Below, piece by piece: positions 1 to 7,820 of a stretch of 14,317 nucleotides of DNA. Position 1 is the first letter of the stretch. Every line of letters starts with the position of its first letter. The notes below the pieces were generated by a model, which was not told the origin of the DNA, did not search any database, and saw only the letters and a list, made by a program, of their open reading frames with translations. The stretch spans positions 1 to 14,317 of the forward strand of contig JAFAPL010000978.1 in NCBI GenBank assembly GCA_019247135.1, given 5' to 3'. The translations under genes and the position numbers were made by a program. Origin of the DNA: Chloroflexota bacterium (GTDB lineage: Bacteria; Chloroflexota; UBA6077; CF-72).

Positions 1-135
1 GAGGGCCTGCTCATCGTGCACAACCCAGAGGGTGTTCGATTGCAGCGTGGGGCGAGGATCGCGCAGCTGGTGGTGTTCCGCCTGACCTCGACCGCGCGGG
101 CGTACGCGGGCCAGTATCAGTTCGAGAACCGCTAG
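1..135 (+). CDS. dCTP deaminase/dUTPase-family protein, C-terminal fragment (5' end outside window)
   Basis: This is the last 44 codons of a gene that begins before the window, in frame from base 1 and ending in TAG at 133-135. The fragment reads ...RGARIAQLVVFRL... followed by a Tyr-rich end (AYAGQYQFENR). The G-x-RIAQLVFFR strand followed by Y-x-G-x-YQ is what I recognise from the C-terminal part of dCTP deaminase and related dUTPase-fold enzymes. These act on deoxycytidine or deoxyuridine triphosphates and keep dUTP out of DNA. The catalytic residues lie upstream of the window, so deaminase, dUTPase and bifunctional forms cannot be told apart. Its stop interlocks with that of the convergent Maf gene in the palindrome CTAG. 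The partner would fit: Maf also sanitises nucleotide pools. The family call is moderately supported, the exact activity is not. Confidence 0.6.
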   Translation, partial: EGLLIVHNPEGVRLQRGARIAQLVVFRLTSTARAYAGQYQFENR

Positions 136-785
136 CCGATCTCCACCAGGCGGGCACCCTGGCGACAGTACTCGCACGGCGCACGCAAGGACGCCGGCCG
201 TTCAACAGGCACCCCGAGAGCGTCCAGGCCCGCCGCTACAGCACAGACCGGCAACCCGACGACGTTCAAGTAGCAGCCATCGACGCGCTGCACCGGCCGA
301 AACTCCGCGTCCTGAATGGCGTACCCACCTGCCTTGTCGAACGGCTCGCCGCGCGCGACATACGTGTGGACCTCGGACTCCGAGTAGGCACGCATCCAGA
401 CTCGCGTGTCGACGACACCGCCCCATTCGCGGCCGTCGCCGCCTCGCAACACGATGCCGCTCAGCACGCTGTGGGCTCGATCGCGCAAGCTGCGCAGCAT
501 CGCCTCGGCCTCGGTGGCGTCGTCGGGCTTCCCGAGCACCTCGCCGTCGCACACCACGAGCGTGTCAGCTGCTAACGCAATTTCGTCTGCTCCGAGCTGG
601 GCCGCTTGCGCTTTCCCGAGTGCCACGTTCAGCGCAGACGTCATCGGCTCGCTCAGCAGATATCGCTGTTCATCGAGGTTTGCCGCGGCTGCGCGCCACG
701 GCAACCGCAGCAGTTCGATGAGCGCCCTGCGGCGCGGCGACGCGGACGCGAGGACGATCCGCGCGACAGGACGATCTACGATCAG
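132..785 (-). CDS. maf: Maf-type nucleoside triphosphate pyrophosphatase, probable CTG start
   Basis: Maf/HAM1-fold enzymes hydrolyse non-canonical or modified nucleoside triphosphates to monophosphates in the cytosol. The conserved N-terminal motif IVLASASPRRR is read from base 758 downwards. It is followed by LAADTLVVCDGEVLGKP and by GEPFDKAGGYAIQ with VVGLPV, so the whole catalytic core is present. The start is the odd part. Between an in-frame TGA at 864-866 and the motif there is no ATG, GTG or TTG. The first ATG is at 704, which would delete the nucleotide-binding motif. I chose the CTG at 783-785, which overlaps the aldolase stop as CTGA and suggests translational coupling; this gives 217 residues. 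A base error near the start is the alternative. The C-terminus carries CEYC, a possible metal or redox pair beyond the usual core. The enzyme identity is secure, the start is not. Confidence 0.88.
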   Translation of the reverse strand: MIVDRPVARIVLASASPRRRALIELLRLPWRAAAANLDEQRYLLSEPMTSALNVALGKAQAAQLGADEIALAADTLVVCDGEVLGKPDDATEAEAMLRSLRDRAHSVLSGIVLRGGDGREWGGVVDTRVWMRAYSESEVHTYVARGEPFDKAGGYAIQDAEFRPVQRVDGCYLNVVGLPVCAVAAGLDALGVPVERPASLRAPCEYCRQGARLVEIG

Positions 786-1897
786 CCGTACACCGCGCGG
801 CCGGAGGAGCTGCTCGTTGCGCGTCCGACGCGCTGAGCAGCCGCCAATGCCTGCGCGACCGACTCATCATCGATGTGACGGTGGGTGACCATGCGCACGC
901 CGCTCGGTCCTGCGCCACCCGAAACACCGATGCCAGCGCCGCGCATCGCGTCCGCGAAGCTGCTGGTCGTGTGACCCAGCCCGCCGACGTCGAAGCGTAC
1001 GATGTTCGACTGCACCGTCGCCAGGTCGATCTGGATGCCCGGGATATCGGCCAGGCCTTCGGCGAGCCGCCGCGCACGGCGGTGATCATCCGCCAATCGG
1101 TCGATGCCCGAACGCAACGCGACAAGTCCAGCGGCGGCGATCACGCCCGCCTGGCGCATGCCGCCGCCAACCATCTTGCGGTAGCGTCGCGCTTCGGCGA
1201 TCGTCTCTTCTGAGCCGACCAACACGGAGCCGACCGGCGCCGAAAGGCCCTTCGACAGGCAGAACGTCAGCGTGTCGGCGTCGCGGGCAAGCCGCGCTGG
1301 GGAGACGCCCAGCCCGACGGCGGCGTTGAACACGCGCGCTCCGTCGACGTGCACGCGCAGGCCACGATCCCGTGCGGCTCCGATCGCCGAGTCGAGCTCG
1401 TCCAGACTCCAGATCGTCCCGCCGGCCGAATTGTGCGTGTTCTCGATCGCAAGCAAACGCGTGTGCGCGTAATGCACGTTCTCGGGTCGCACGGTTGCCG
1501 CGATCTGTTCGGGTGAGATCTTGCCCTGACGACCGACGACTGCCCGGACGGTGAGCCCGCCGAGTCTCGCGGCGCCGCCCACTTCGGAGTTGGCGATGTG
1601 CGAACCCGCCTCGGCAATGATCTCGTCACCGGGCCGTGTGAGCGTCAATTGCGCCAGCAGGTTGCCCTGCGTGCCGCTGGCGACGAACACCCCCGCGGCC
1701 TTGCCGAGAATGCGCGCGGCTTCGGCTTCCAGTGCATTGATGCTGGGATCTTCGCTGAAGACATCGTCGCCGACCGGCGCCGACGCCATCGCGTCGCGCA
1801 TCTCAGCAGTCGGATGTGTGATTGTGTCGCTACGGAAGTCGAGGCGCAGCGCTGATTCAAGATCGGCTTCGCGCCGTTCAGAGACGGTAATGGCCAT
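782..1897 (-). CDS. ltaE: Low-specificity L-threonine aldolase (PLP-dependent)
   Basis: This fold-type I PLP enzyme cleaves L-threonine or allo-threonine to glycine and acetaldehyde in the cytosol. Visible family marks, numbered from the chosen start, are FRSDT (21-25), the cofactor-phosphate loop SGTQGN (74-79), ENTHNSAGG (152-160), HVDGAR with Asp185 that contacts the PLP ring, the Schiff-base lysine in CLSKGLSAPVGS (Lys216), and GGGMRQAG (244-251). The length of 371 residues is close to the usual 340-360 of the family, with a short extra Ser/Gly-rich tail. I start at the ATG at 1895-1897, because 24 further in-frame codons upstream do not resemble the family and would run into the divergent gene. 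No clear ribosome binding site is seen. Maf follows directly with a 4-base overlap, so the two are probably co-transcribed. The gene diverges from the membrane protein at 1941 across 43 bases. Confidence 0.92.
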   Translation of the reverse strand: MAITVSERREADLESALRLDFRSDTITHPTAEMRDAMASAPVGDDVFSEDPSINALEAEAARILGKAAGVFVASGTQGNLLAQLTLTRPGDEIIAEAGSHIANSEVGGAARLGGLTVRAVVGRQGKISPEQIAATVRPENVHYAHTRLLAIENTHNSAGGTIWSLDELDSAIGAARDRGLRVHVDGARVFNAAVGLGVSPARLARDADTLTFCLSKGLSAPVGSVLVGSEETIAEARRYRKMVGGGMRQAGVIAAAGLVALRSGIDRLADDHRRARRLAEGLADIPGIQIDLATVQSNIVRFDVGGLGHTTSSFADAMRGAGIGVSGGAGPSGVRMVTHRHIDDESVAQALAAAQRVGRATSSSSGRAVYG

Positions 1898-1940
1898 GGT
1901 TGTGCCTGGATCAGTGTAGCCGCCGAGTACGATCGAACAG

Positions 1941-3500
1941 TTGCGCTTTGCTCCACTGCGCGCGCCCACGCCCGCGCTGGACGGCGACGGCGACCGAGCA
2001 TCTCAGCCGGCTGCGCACGTGCAATGCACGGCAATAGCCGGCTTGTGGTGGCTCAGCGGCGGGCTCATGGCGATCTACGTCATCGTGTTCTGCCTCGACG
2101 CATATACCCGGCTGGTACGGCCACTCGACGAATTCACCTACGGCGAGTCGTGGTTGTTGGACGGAGCGAGGCGAATTGCGCACGGCGACATGCTCTACGG
2201 TGCGGCGGACCAGCTACCGCTGATGCACATCGCGTACACGCCCGTCTATTACGCCCTGGTCGGCGCACTGCTGAAGGTCTTCGGAGACCAGGGCTACACG
2301 ACAGGCCGCGCGGTTTCGCTCGCCGCGACGCTGGTTGGCAGCATCGCGCTCGGCTGGAGCATGCGCAGGTTGAGCGGACGCTGGAGCATCGGCCTGCTAA
2401 CGGTCGGACTGTTCCTCACGCAGAACGTGACGCTGCTGCTCTGGGCGTCGCTGCAGCGAGTGGATGCTCTCGCGCTGGCGTTTACGATGGTCGGTCTCGC
2501 GCTCGCGACCGCCGGCCGGGTGTACGTCGCGGCCTTGCTCTTCCTTGTCGCCATATTGACGAAGCAGACATTTGTGGTTGCGCCACTTGCTGTATTCGTG
2601 AGCTTGTGGCCGTGCCGCAAGAAGATGCTGCGCTTCGCGCTACTGTTCTGCGGCACGTGCGTGCTGGCCGTGGCACTCCTGCAGTGGCAATCGAACGGCT
2701 GGTTCGTGTGGCACATCGTGTCCGCCAATGCAAATCAGGCTGATCTCGACACCTTCGCGATCCTGCTCGGCTCGTTCTTGCAGTTCAACGGTCTCAGCAT
2801 GCTTGCCGCGAGCGCGACGTTGCTGTTCCCCGCCAGGTGCGGACGCAACGAGCGACTGTGGCGTCTCTACTTTCTGGGCTCTCTGGCGATGCTGCCCACC
2901 ATCGCGAAGATAGGGGCTTCATCCAACTACTGGCTCGAGCTGACGGCCGCGACGGCAGCCCTTCTCGGGCTGGGCGCGGATCGACTCTCCCGCTCGCACC
3001 TCCCGTCCGCCGGTCTGGTAGCCCCCGTTGTCGTCGCGGGCTCACTGATGATTGCGGTGCCGGCGTACCAGGCGACGATGACGGAAGTCGCGGATACGGT
3101 GCACGACGTGATTCAGCCTCCACAGCCGCAGTTCATATCGCTGGTGGCGGATCGGGGCACAGCGCCGTACCGGGTCTACTCGTCGTTCGTGGCTCAGGTT
3201 GCCGAGGAGCCCGGCGAGCTGCTCACGGACAACCCGGGCCTGGCCGTGGCGGCCGGCAAGCGCATCGCCTTCGAGTTTCAAATCTTTCAGCTGCTGCACG
3301 TCGAGGGTCGCTGGTCCGAGCGTCCAATCCTCGACGCCATCGCCGCACGTCGTTTCGCCCTGGTGGCGTTGATGCATCCACTCGACGGGCCGCTCAACGG
3401 CACCCGGCTTACCCCCGCCGTGCGGGACGCCCTGGCTGAGGCGTATGTGCCCGTCGAACCGCAAGCGGGCTTCTGGTTGTATCGTCCGCGCAACTCGTAG
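1941..3500 (+). CDS. Polytopic membrane protein, GT-C/GT39-like glycosyltransferase (paralogue of the gene at 9392-10978)
   Basis: The 519-residue product has many hydrophobic segments, the first at about residues 30-52, then a large first outer loop, then a soluble C-terminal part from about 385. The loop has an acidic pair DE (63-64) next to YGES (67-70). It is followed by YTPVYY (99-104), GRAVSLAAT, RVDALALAF (173-181), ILTKQT (205-210) and KIGASSNYWLE (323-333). An acidic pair in the first loop is typical of GT-C enzymes, which move sugars from polyprenyl-phosphate carriers on the outer face of the membrane; that role is inferred. The same motifs occur in order in the product at 9392-10978. 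An in-frame TAG just upstream makes the TTG at 1941 the first possible start. GTG at 2019 and ATG at 2067 are alternatives, and none has a clear Shine-Dalgarno. The donor and acceptor are unknown. Confidence 0.72.
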   Translation: MRFAPLRAPTPALDGDGDRASQPAAHVQCTAIAGLWWLSGGLMAIYVIVFCLDAYTRLVRPLDEFTYGESWLLDGARRIAHGDMLYGAADQLPLMHIAYTPVYYALVGALLKVFGDQGYTTGRAVSLAATLVGSIALGWSMRRLSGRWSIGLLTVGLFLTQNVTLLLWASLQRVDALALAFTMVGLALATAGRVYVAALLFLVAILTKQTFVVAPLAVFVSLWPCRKKMLRFALLFCGTCVLAVALLQWQSNGWFVWHIVSANANQADLDTFAILLGSFLQFNGLSMLAASATLLFPARCGRNERLWRLYFLGSLAMLPTIAKIGASSNYWLELTAATAALLGLGADRLSRSHLPSAGLVAPVVVAGSLMIAVPAYQATMTEVADTVHDVIQPPQPQFISLVADRGTAPYRVYSSFVAQVAEEPGELLTDNPGLAVAAGKRIAFEFQIFQLLHVEGRWSERPILDAIAARRFALVALMHPLDGPLNGTRLTPAVRDALAEAYVPVEPQAGFWLYRPRNS

Positions 3501-3579
3501 GTTGACTCTCGGTAAACCTCCCGCCAGAGAAGTGGCACGCCGACGTTTGTGACAGTACAGTCGTGGTGTTCTCCAAGGG

Positions 3580-3584
3580 GAAGG
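3580..3584 (+). promoter_or_regulatory. Ribosome binding site supporting a TTG start at 3589
   Basis: A purine run, AAGGGGAAGG, covers 3575-3584 and ends four bases before the TTG at 3589-3591. It decides the start of the lipoprotein-like gene, because the signal-peptide sequence begins immediately afterwards. Confidence 0.6.
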
Positions 3585-3588
3585 TGCT

Positions 3589-4575
3589 TTGAACAGAGTG
3601 TTGGCCGTGCTCGCCTTGCTCGCGGTGAGTGCGGCCCTGGCGTGCAGCGGGTGCGGGACAGCAGGCCAGGGCCCGAACGCTCCGGCGCACAAGCCCGCCG
3701 CACCGAACGGCCCACAGGTGCTGTTGGATCAGAACTCCGCTCCTGGTTGGCCGAACCATCCGGGTGCGACCGTGTGGCTGGACCACGCTGAGTATCACCT
3801 GCTGGCACGCCAGCCGGCGCAGTTCGTCGCGATTCGCGCCCCGTTGATCGAAGCGCCCGCCGAGATGCAGGTCAGCGCCCGCTTCCACAAGGTTGGTGGT
3901 CCGCACGGCGGCGGTTACGGACTCATCGTCGACGACCGTGGCACAAGTCGCGGTGACGGACTCGATCAACACGGTGAGTATGTCGTGGCCGAAGTCGGCG
4001 ACAATGGCGACGTTGGCCTCTGGCGTCGAGAAAACATGCGCTGGATCGACCTGCTGGCGTGGACTCCGTCGTCGACCGTCGCGGCCGACCGTGCCGCGAA
4101 TCAACTGGACGTTCGCACGATGGGCACGCGAGTCGTCTTCTTCGTGAACGGTATTCAAGTGGCGGACGTCGACGCGGGCATCACCGGGCCAAACGTGGGA
4201 GCATTCGCAGGTGGGGACGGAAACGAGGTGGTGCTCGAGCGTTTCAGCGTTCAAAGTCTGCCGACCGCGCCACAGCCTCGGCAGGCCCGAGCACAGTCAC
4301 AGTCGCCGTCCGGGGCGCCACCGGCCCCGAGTGCGCCGCCAGCGGCCGACCCGTCTGGCTGGCAACGGATCCAGCAGCTCGTGATGGGCATCGCCACTGA
4401 CGTGGATGGCATTTACCAATCCGTCGCGGCCGGCCCAAACGATCCGCACAGTCCGGTGAACGACCGTTCAGCGTTGACTGATGACGCACAGCGTCTCGGA
4501 GCTGCGCAGGACAAAGCCCGCCAGCTCGAGGACGAGCTCCAGAAACTGCAACAGTTCGGCCCGTCTTCGCCTTGA
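3589..4575 (+). CDS. Secreted lipoprotein-like protein with beta-sandwich (LamG/DUF1080-like) domain and C-terminal coiled coil
   Basis: The 328-residue product begins with Met-Asn-Arg, a hydrophobic stretch and A-L-A-C at 16-19. This fits a signal peptide, probably a lipoprotein with an imperfect lipobox and Cys19 as the lipidated residue; a second Cys is at 22. Residues of about 43-222 form a Gly- and beta-rich domain with patterns such as GGYGLIVDDRG, VGLWRRENMRWIDLLAW and VVFFVNGIQVADVDAG. These resemble concanavalin-like (LamG, or DUF1080 glycoside-hydrolase-like) sandwiches that bind or cleave glycans. A Pro/Ala/Ser/Gln linker follows, then a short charged helix (RQLEDELQKLQQF) that may form a coiled coil. 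The next gene starts inside the stop codon (TTGA). No catalytic residues can be assigned, so a structural or carbohydrate-binding envelope role is as likely as an enzyme. Confidence 0.6.
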   Translation: MNRVLAVLALLAVSAALACSGCGTAGQGPNAPAHKPAAPNGPQVLLDQNSAPGWPNHPGATVWLDHAEYHLLARQPAQFVAIRAPLIEAPAEMQVSARFHKVGGPHGGGYGLIVDDRGTSRGDGLDQHGEYVVAEVGDNGDVGLWRRENMRWIDLLAWTPSSTVAADRAANQLDVRTMGTRVVFFVNGIQVADVDAGITGPNVGAFAGGDGNEVVLERFSVQSLPTAPQPRQARAQSQSPSGAPPAPSAPPAADPSGWQRIQQLVMGIATDVDGIYQSVAAGPNDPHSPVNDRSALTDDAQRLGAAQDKARQLEDELQKLQQFGPSSP

Positions 4576-5363
4576 GGTCGCGGACCGTCGACTACTACGC
4601 AATCCTCCAGGTCCATCCGACGGCCGATGAGGAGGTCATCAGGGCCGCGTATCGGCAGCTTATGCGCAAGTACCACCCGGACCGAGCCGGAGATGATCCG
4701 CTGAGGTCGGCGGAATTGACCGAGCGGGCGAAGGCCATCAACGAGGCGTATGCAGTGCTCGGCGATGAAAGCAGCCGCCGCGCGTACGACGCGATGCGAT
4801 TTGGTATACCTCGCGCCCCAGTCCGGGACGATGAGCCGGTCGATGAGCGACCGGCCCAGCCACAACAACCGTCGCCAGAGTTCGACGTCGCCGACTATGT
4901 CGCCGCGACCTCGCCCCAGCCACAGCGGTCCGGCATCCTCGGCGCGGTCATGGCAGCCTACTTCCTGCTGCCCGGAGCCTACGAGTGGGAGCGCGGCTAC
5001 CGCAGTGACGCACTCCCGATCCTGCTCGTCCCCGTGATCAGCCTCACGGCCTGGGCGCTCGCCACAGACCGCTTGAGAGGTCTGCTCGGAAACGCACCGA
5101 TGGCGCCGCTCGTGGCGTGGGTCATTCTGGTGGCGCTCACCCTGCCACTCCTGCGAATGGCCCCGCGAATCGTCGCGGCCGCCGTTCCGAGCGCGTTGCT
5201 TGTATCGGGTCTGGCCAACGGACAACTGGCGCAAGCACATGTGCCAGGCTGGTTGGCGTGGCTCGGGGCGGTGCTCTTCAGTATGACCGTCGCGCCACGT
5301 GTATTCGTGTTCGGCGTGCTACCGACACTCGGCCTTTATCTTCTACTTGCGCGCATCACCTGA
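4572..5363 (+). CDS. Membrane-anchored J-domain (DnaJ-like) protein
   Basis: Residues of about 6-74 form a J domain: DYYAILQVHPTADEEVIRAAYRQ, then YHPDR with the diagnostic HPD at 35-37, then INEAYAVLGDESSRRAYD. J domains stimulate the ATPase of Hsp70/DnaK. The Gly/Phe-rich, zinc-finger and substrate-binding parts of true DnaJ are absent. Instead a Pro/Gln linker (about 80-119) leads to a C-terminal half with five or six hydrophobic segments between about 120 and 261. The protein is therefore probably an inner-membrane J protein that recruits DnaK to the membrane. The TTG start at 4572 overlaps the upstream stop in TTGA, and the J domain begins so soon after it that no later start is possible. 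The pairing suggests a job linked to the envelope lipoprotein upstream. The last 21 bases overlap the convergent LuxR gene. Confidence 0.85.
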   Translation: MRSRTVDYYAILQVHPTADEEVIRAAYRQLMRKYHPDRAGDDPLRSAELTERAKAINEAYAVLGDESSRRAYDAMRFGIPRAPVRDDEPVDERPAQPQQPSPEFDVADYVAATSPQPQRSGILGAVMAAYFLLPGAYEWERGYRSDALPILLVPVISLTAWALATDRLRGLLGNAPMAPLVAWVILVALTLPLLRMAPRIVAAAVPSALLVSGLANGQLAQAHVPGWLAWLGAVLFSMTVAPRVFVFGVLPTLGLYLLLARIT

Positions 5364-7802
5364 CAGCCCGCACCGCACGGCCCAGGCAGCCACCTGTGTA
5401 CGCGACCGAAGACCCAGTCGGTTCATCAGTCGCTGGACGTGGTTCTCCGCCGTGCGTTCGCTGACGACGAGTCGCTCGGCGATCTGCCGGTTGGTGCAGC
5501 CCTCTGCCAGGAGGATGGCCACTTCGCGCTCGCGCGGGCTGAGTTTTCCAACCTGACCGTCGGTCTGGTCGTCTGCATCGCGCTGTGCGATCGACATTGC
5601 GAACGCGATGACATCATCGAGGCTCATCGCGCGTCCGTCCGCCAGCGCGGCCTGAACATCAGCCACCGGCAGGGCGCCAGTGGCCGGCTCCAGCCACGCG
5701 TCGAGGCTCGCTTGCGCAGCTTCGCTCAACGGCATACCGATCGCACGTCTCAGTTCGTCGGCGGCGCCCGCGAGATGCAGGGCGCGCCCCGGTTGACCGT
5801 GCGCGGCGGCAGTCATCGCGAACCGCTCGAGGACAAAGGCCACTCCGGGTCGGTCGCCCAGCTCGTACTGCAGCACAAGGCTCTCTGACAGGAACTGGTG
5901 AGCGCGGGCGACATCGCCACTACTTGCCGTCACCTCACCCAATTTGGCGAGCGACAGCGCCACACCGAGCGGATCGCCGATGGCGCGTTTGATGGCCACA
6001 CTGTCCTGAAACAGTTGACGTGCCGCTGGCAGGTCGCCCTGCTCCTGAGCGACAACGCCCAGGTTGTGCAGGACGACGTCGGTGCGATACCCGATTTCGC
6101 TGTTCAGTGACTGACTCATGCGATACAGCTCGCGGGCGCGTGCGAGATCGCCGCGACCATGGGCAATATTCGCGAGACTGTTGAGTGATTCGGCCAACCC
6201 GAGTTTGTCGCCAAGCTCGGCCTGCGTTGACAGGGCTTCCTGGAAACATGCCTCCGCGGTAGCCACGTCGCCCTCCTGCATAGCCGTCGCACCCAGGCCA
6301 GACAAGGCACCCACGCAGCTGGCACGATCGCCGAGCTCGCGGCCGATGGCCAGGCTTGCTCCGAAGAACTGGCGCGCGCTCGGGTAATCGGCCTGGTTCA
6401 AGGCCAGCGAGCCAGTGACACGCAGCGCTTCCGCGCGCAACGCGGTGGGTTGCTGGCCGCCCACTTCCAACAGCGCCGTCAGTCGGGCTCGTCCTTCGAG
6501 GACATGCCCACGCACGAGCCAGAACCAGGCAAGCAGTCCCGATGCGCGTAGGCCGAGCTCCGGCTCACGCACTTCGTGGCACCAGGCCAGCGCAGCCAGG
6601 AGGTTGTCGTGTTCACCATCCAGGCTCCGCAACCATGCGGCCTGCTGGGTGCTCTTGATCTCGCCGACAACGACGTCCGCTCCGCTCAGGTAATACGCGG
6701 CGTGCTGGCGGCGCAAATCGTCGTGTTCGCCGCTCTCGGTGAGTCGCTCGAGGGCATACTCGCGAATGGTCTCGAGCATGCCGAATCGGGGTGTATCGAG
6801 ATCAGTGTGCGGGCTGCTCTCCTGGCGCAGCAGGCTCTTGTTGACCAGCGATTCAACGCCCGAGAGTGGGTCTGGGCCGAGCAAGCCATGCGGGTCGCAT
6901 ACCTCGGCCACGGCATCTAACGGAAACCCGCCGACGAAGACGGCGAGGCGGCGGAACAATGCTTGTTCGAATGGCGTGAGCAGGTCGTAACTGGCGTCGA
7001 TGGCTGCGCGCATCGTGCGTTGGCGCCGCGGTTGGTCGAGATTTGTGGTGGCCAGCAGGTCGAGTCGTTCGTCAAGCCGTTTGAGCAGCGCTCGCGGAGG
7101 CAGAACATGGACGCGTGCGGCCGCGAGCTCGATCGCCAGCGGGAGCCCGTCCAGACGGACGCACAGCTCGGCAACTGCCCGTGCATTCACCCGCGTGAGC
7201 TCAAAGCCGGGGTAGACGCGTTGGGCGCGCTGCGTAAACAACGCGACCGACGGAACTCTGGCCAGCGCGTCGAGCTCTGGGAGCTGCTCGAGGTTCGGGA
7301 CCTGCAGTGGCGGAACGGTCAGCACGTGTTCCCATCGCAGGTGCAGGGCTGAACGGGTGGTGACGAGCAGCTTCAGCCCGGGACAGACTTCGAGGAGCCT
7401 GGCGAGCTGCGCCGACGCGGGCAGGAGCTGCTCGAAGTTGTCCAGCACGATCAACGGCTGCTGCGGCGCGAGCGTGTCTTCGACCAGTTCGATCAGCGGC
7501 TGATCGCGGCGTTCACGGATATCGAGCACGCGCGCCACGGCCGCGATGAGCAAGCCCGTGTCGGTGATTGGCGACAGGTCGACGAAGTGTGCCCCGTCCG
7601 GGAACGCCGCGCCGACGCGCGCCGCCACCTCGATCGCCAGACGTGTCTTACCCGCGCCACCGGCGCCGACCAGGCTGAGCAGGCGCACGTCGGGCCGAAG
7701 CAGATGCTCGACGGTGCGGTCGATATCTGCCTCACGTCCAACGAGTGGCCCGGGCTGGGCAGGTAGTTGTGCGGCTCGCCGAGCGGATGGACTCGCGGGC
7801 AA
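5343..7802 (-). CDS. Large transcriptional regulator: P-loop ATPase, TPR repeats, C-terminal LuxR helix-turn-helix
   Basis: The 819-residue product has three parts. First is an NB-ARC/AAA-like ATPase with the P-loop GAGGAGKT (46-53), Walker B LIVLDNFE (117-124), VTTRSALHLRWEH and GLPLAIELAAAR. Second is a helical region of about 450-680 with several TPR-like repeats of the pattern ALS-x-LG-x-x-A-x-x-x-GD, including AESLNSLANIAHGRGDLARA and ALSLAKLGEVTASSGDVARA. Third is a LuxR/GerE DNA-binding domain at about 754-815 with LSPREREVAILLAEGCTNRQIA and the recognition part SERTAENHVQRLM. Such proteins are nucleotide-switched activators whose TPR part senses a ligand or protein; the signal is unknown. 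TTG at 7802 is the most plausible start, since an in-frame TGA lies at 7821-7823. It follows the DUF4242 gene by 18 bases and may autoregulate that operon. Its 3' end overlaps the J-protein gene tail to tail. Confidence 0.9.
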   Translation of the reverse strand: MPASPSARRAAQLPAQPGPLVGREADIDRTVEHLLRPDVRLLSLVGAGGAGKTRLAIEVAARVGAAFPDGAHFVDLSPITDTGLLIAAVARVLDIRERRDQPLIELVEDTLAPQQPLIVLDNFEQLLPASAQLARLLEVCPGLKLLVTTRSALHLRWEHVLTVPPLQVPNLEQLPELDALARVPSVALFTQRAQRVYPGFELTRVNARAVAELCVRLDGLPLAIELAAARVHVLPPRALLKRLDERLDLLATTNLDQPRRQRTMRAAIDASYDLLTPFEQALFRRLAVFVGGFPLDAVAEVCDPHGLLGPDPLSGVESLVNKSLLRQESSPHTDLDTPRFGMLETIREYALERLTESGEHDDLRRQHAAYYLSGADVVVGEIKSTQQAAWLRSLDGEHDNLLAALAWCHEVREPELGLRASGLLAWFWLVRGHVLEGRARLTALLEVGGQQPTALRAEALRVTGSLALNQADYPSARQFFGASLAIGRELGDRASCVGALSGLGATAMQEGDVATAEACFQEALSTQAELGDKLGLAESLNSLANIAHGRGDLARARELYRMSQSLNSEIGYRTDVVLHNLGVVAQEQGDLPAARQLFQDSVAIKRAIGDPLGVALSLAKLGEVTASSGDVARAHQFLSESLVLQYELGDRPGVAFVLERFAMTAAAHGQPGRALHLAGAADELRRAIGMPLSEAAQASLDAWLEPATGALPVADVQAALADGRAMSLDDVIAFAMSIAQRDADDQTDGQVGKLSPREREVAILLAEGCTNRQIAERLVVSERTAENHVQRLMNRLGLRSRTQVAAWAVRCGLSGDARK

Positions 7803-7820
7803 TGGCTCGCTCAGCGAGGA

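Noticed and set aside
3532..3561. TGGCAC followed by TACAGT before the lipoprotein-like gene as a promoter, or a sigma-54 site
   Set aside because: TGGCAC is a poor -35, and there is no TTGC element at the sigma-54 spacing. It is too weak to call.
4413..5240. A 275-codon open frame antisense to the J-protein gene
   Set aside because: The plus strand encodes a clear J domain with HPD. The antisense product is low-complexity, as expected of a shadow in GC-rich DNA.
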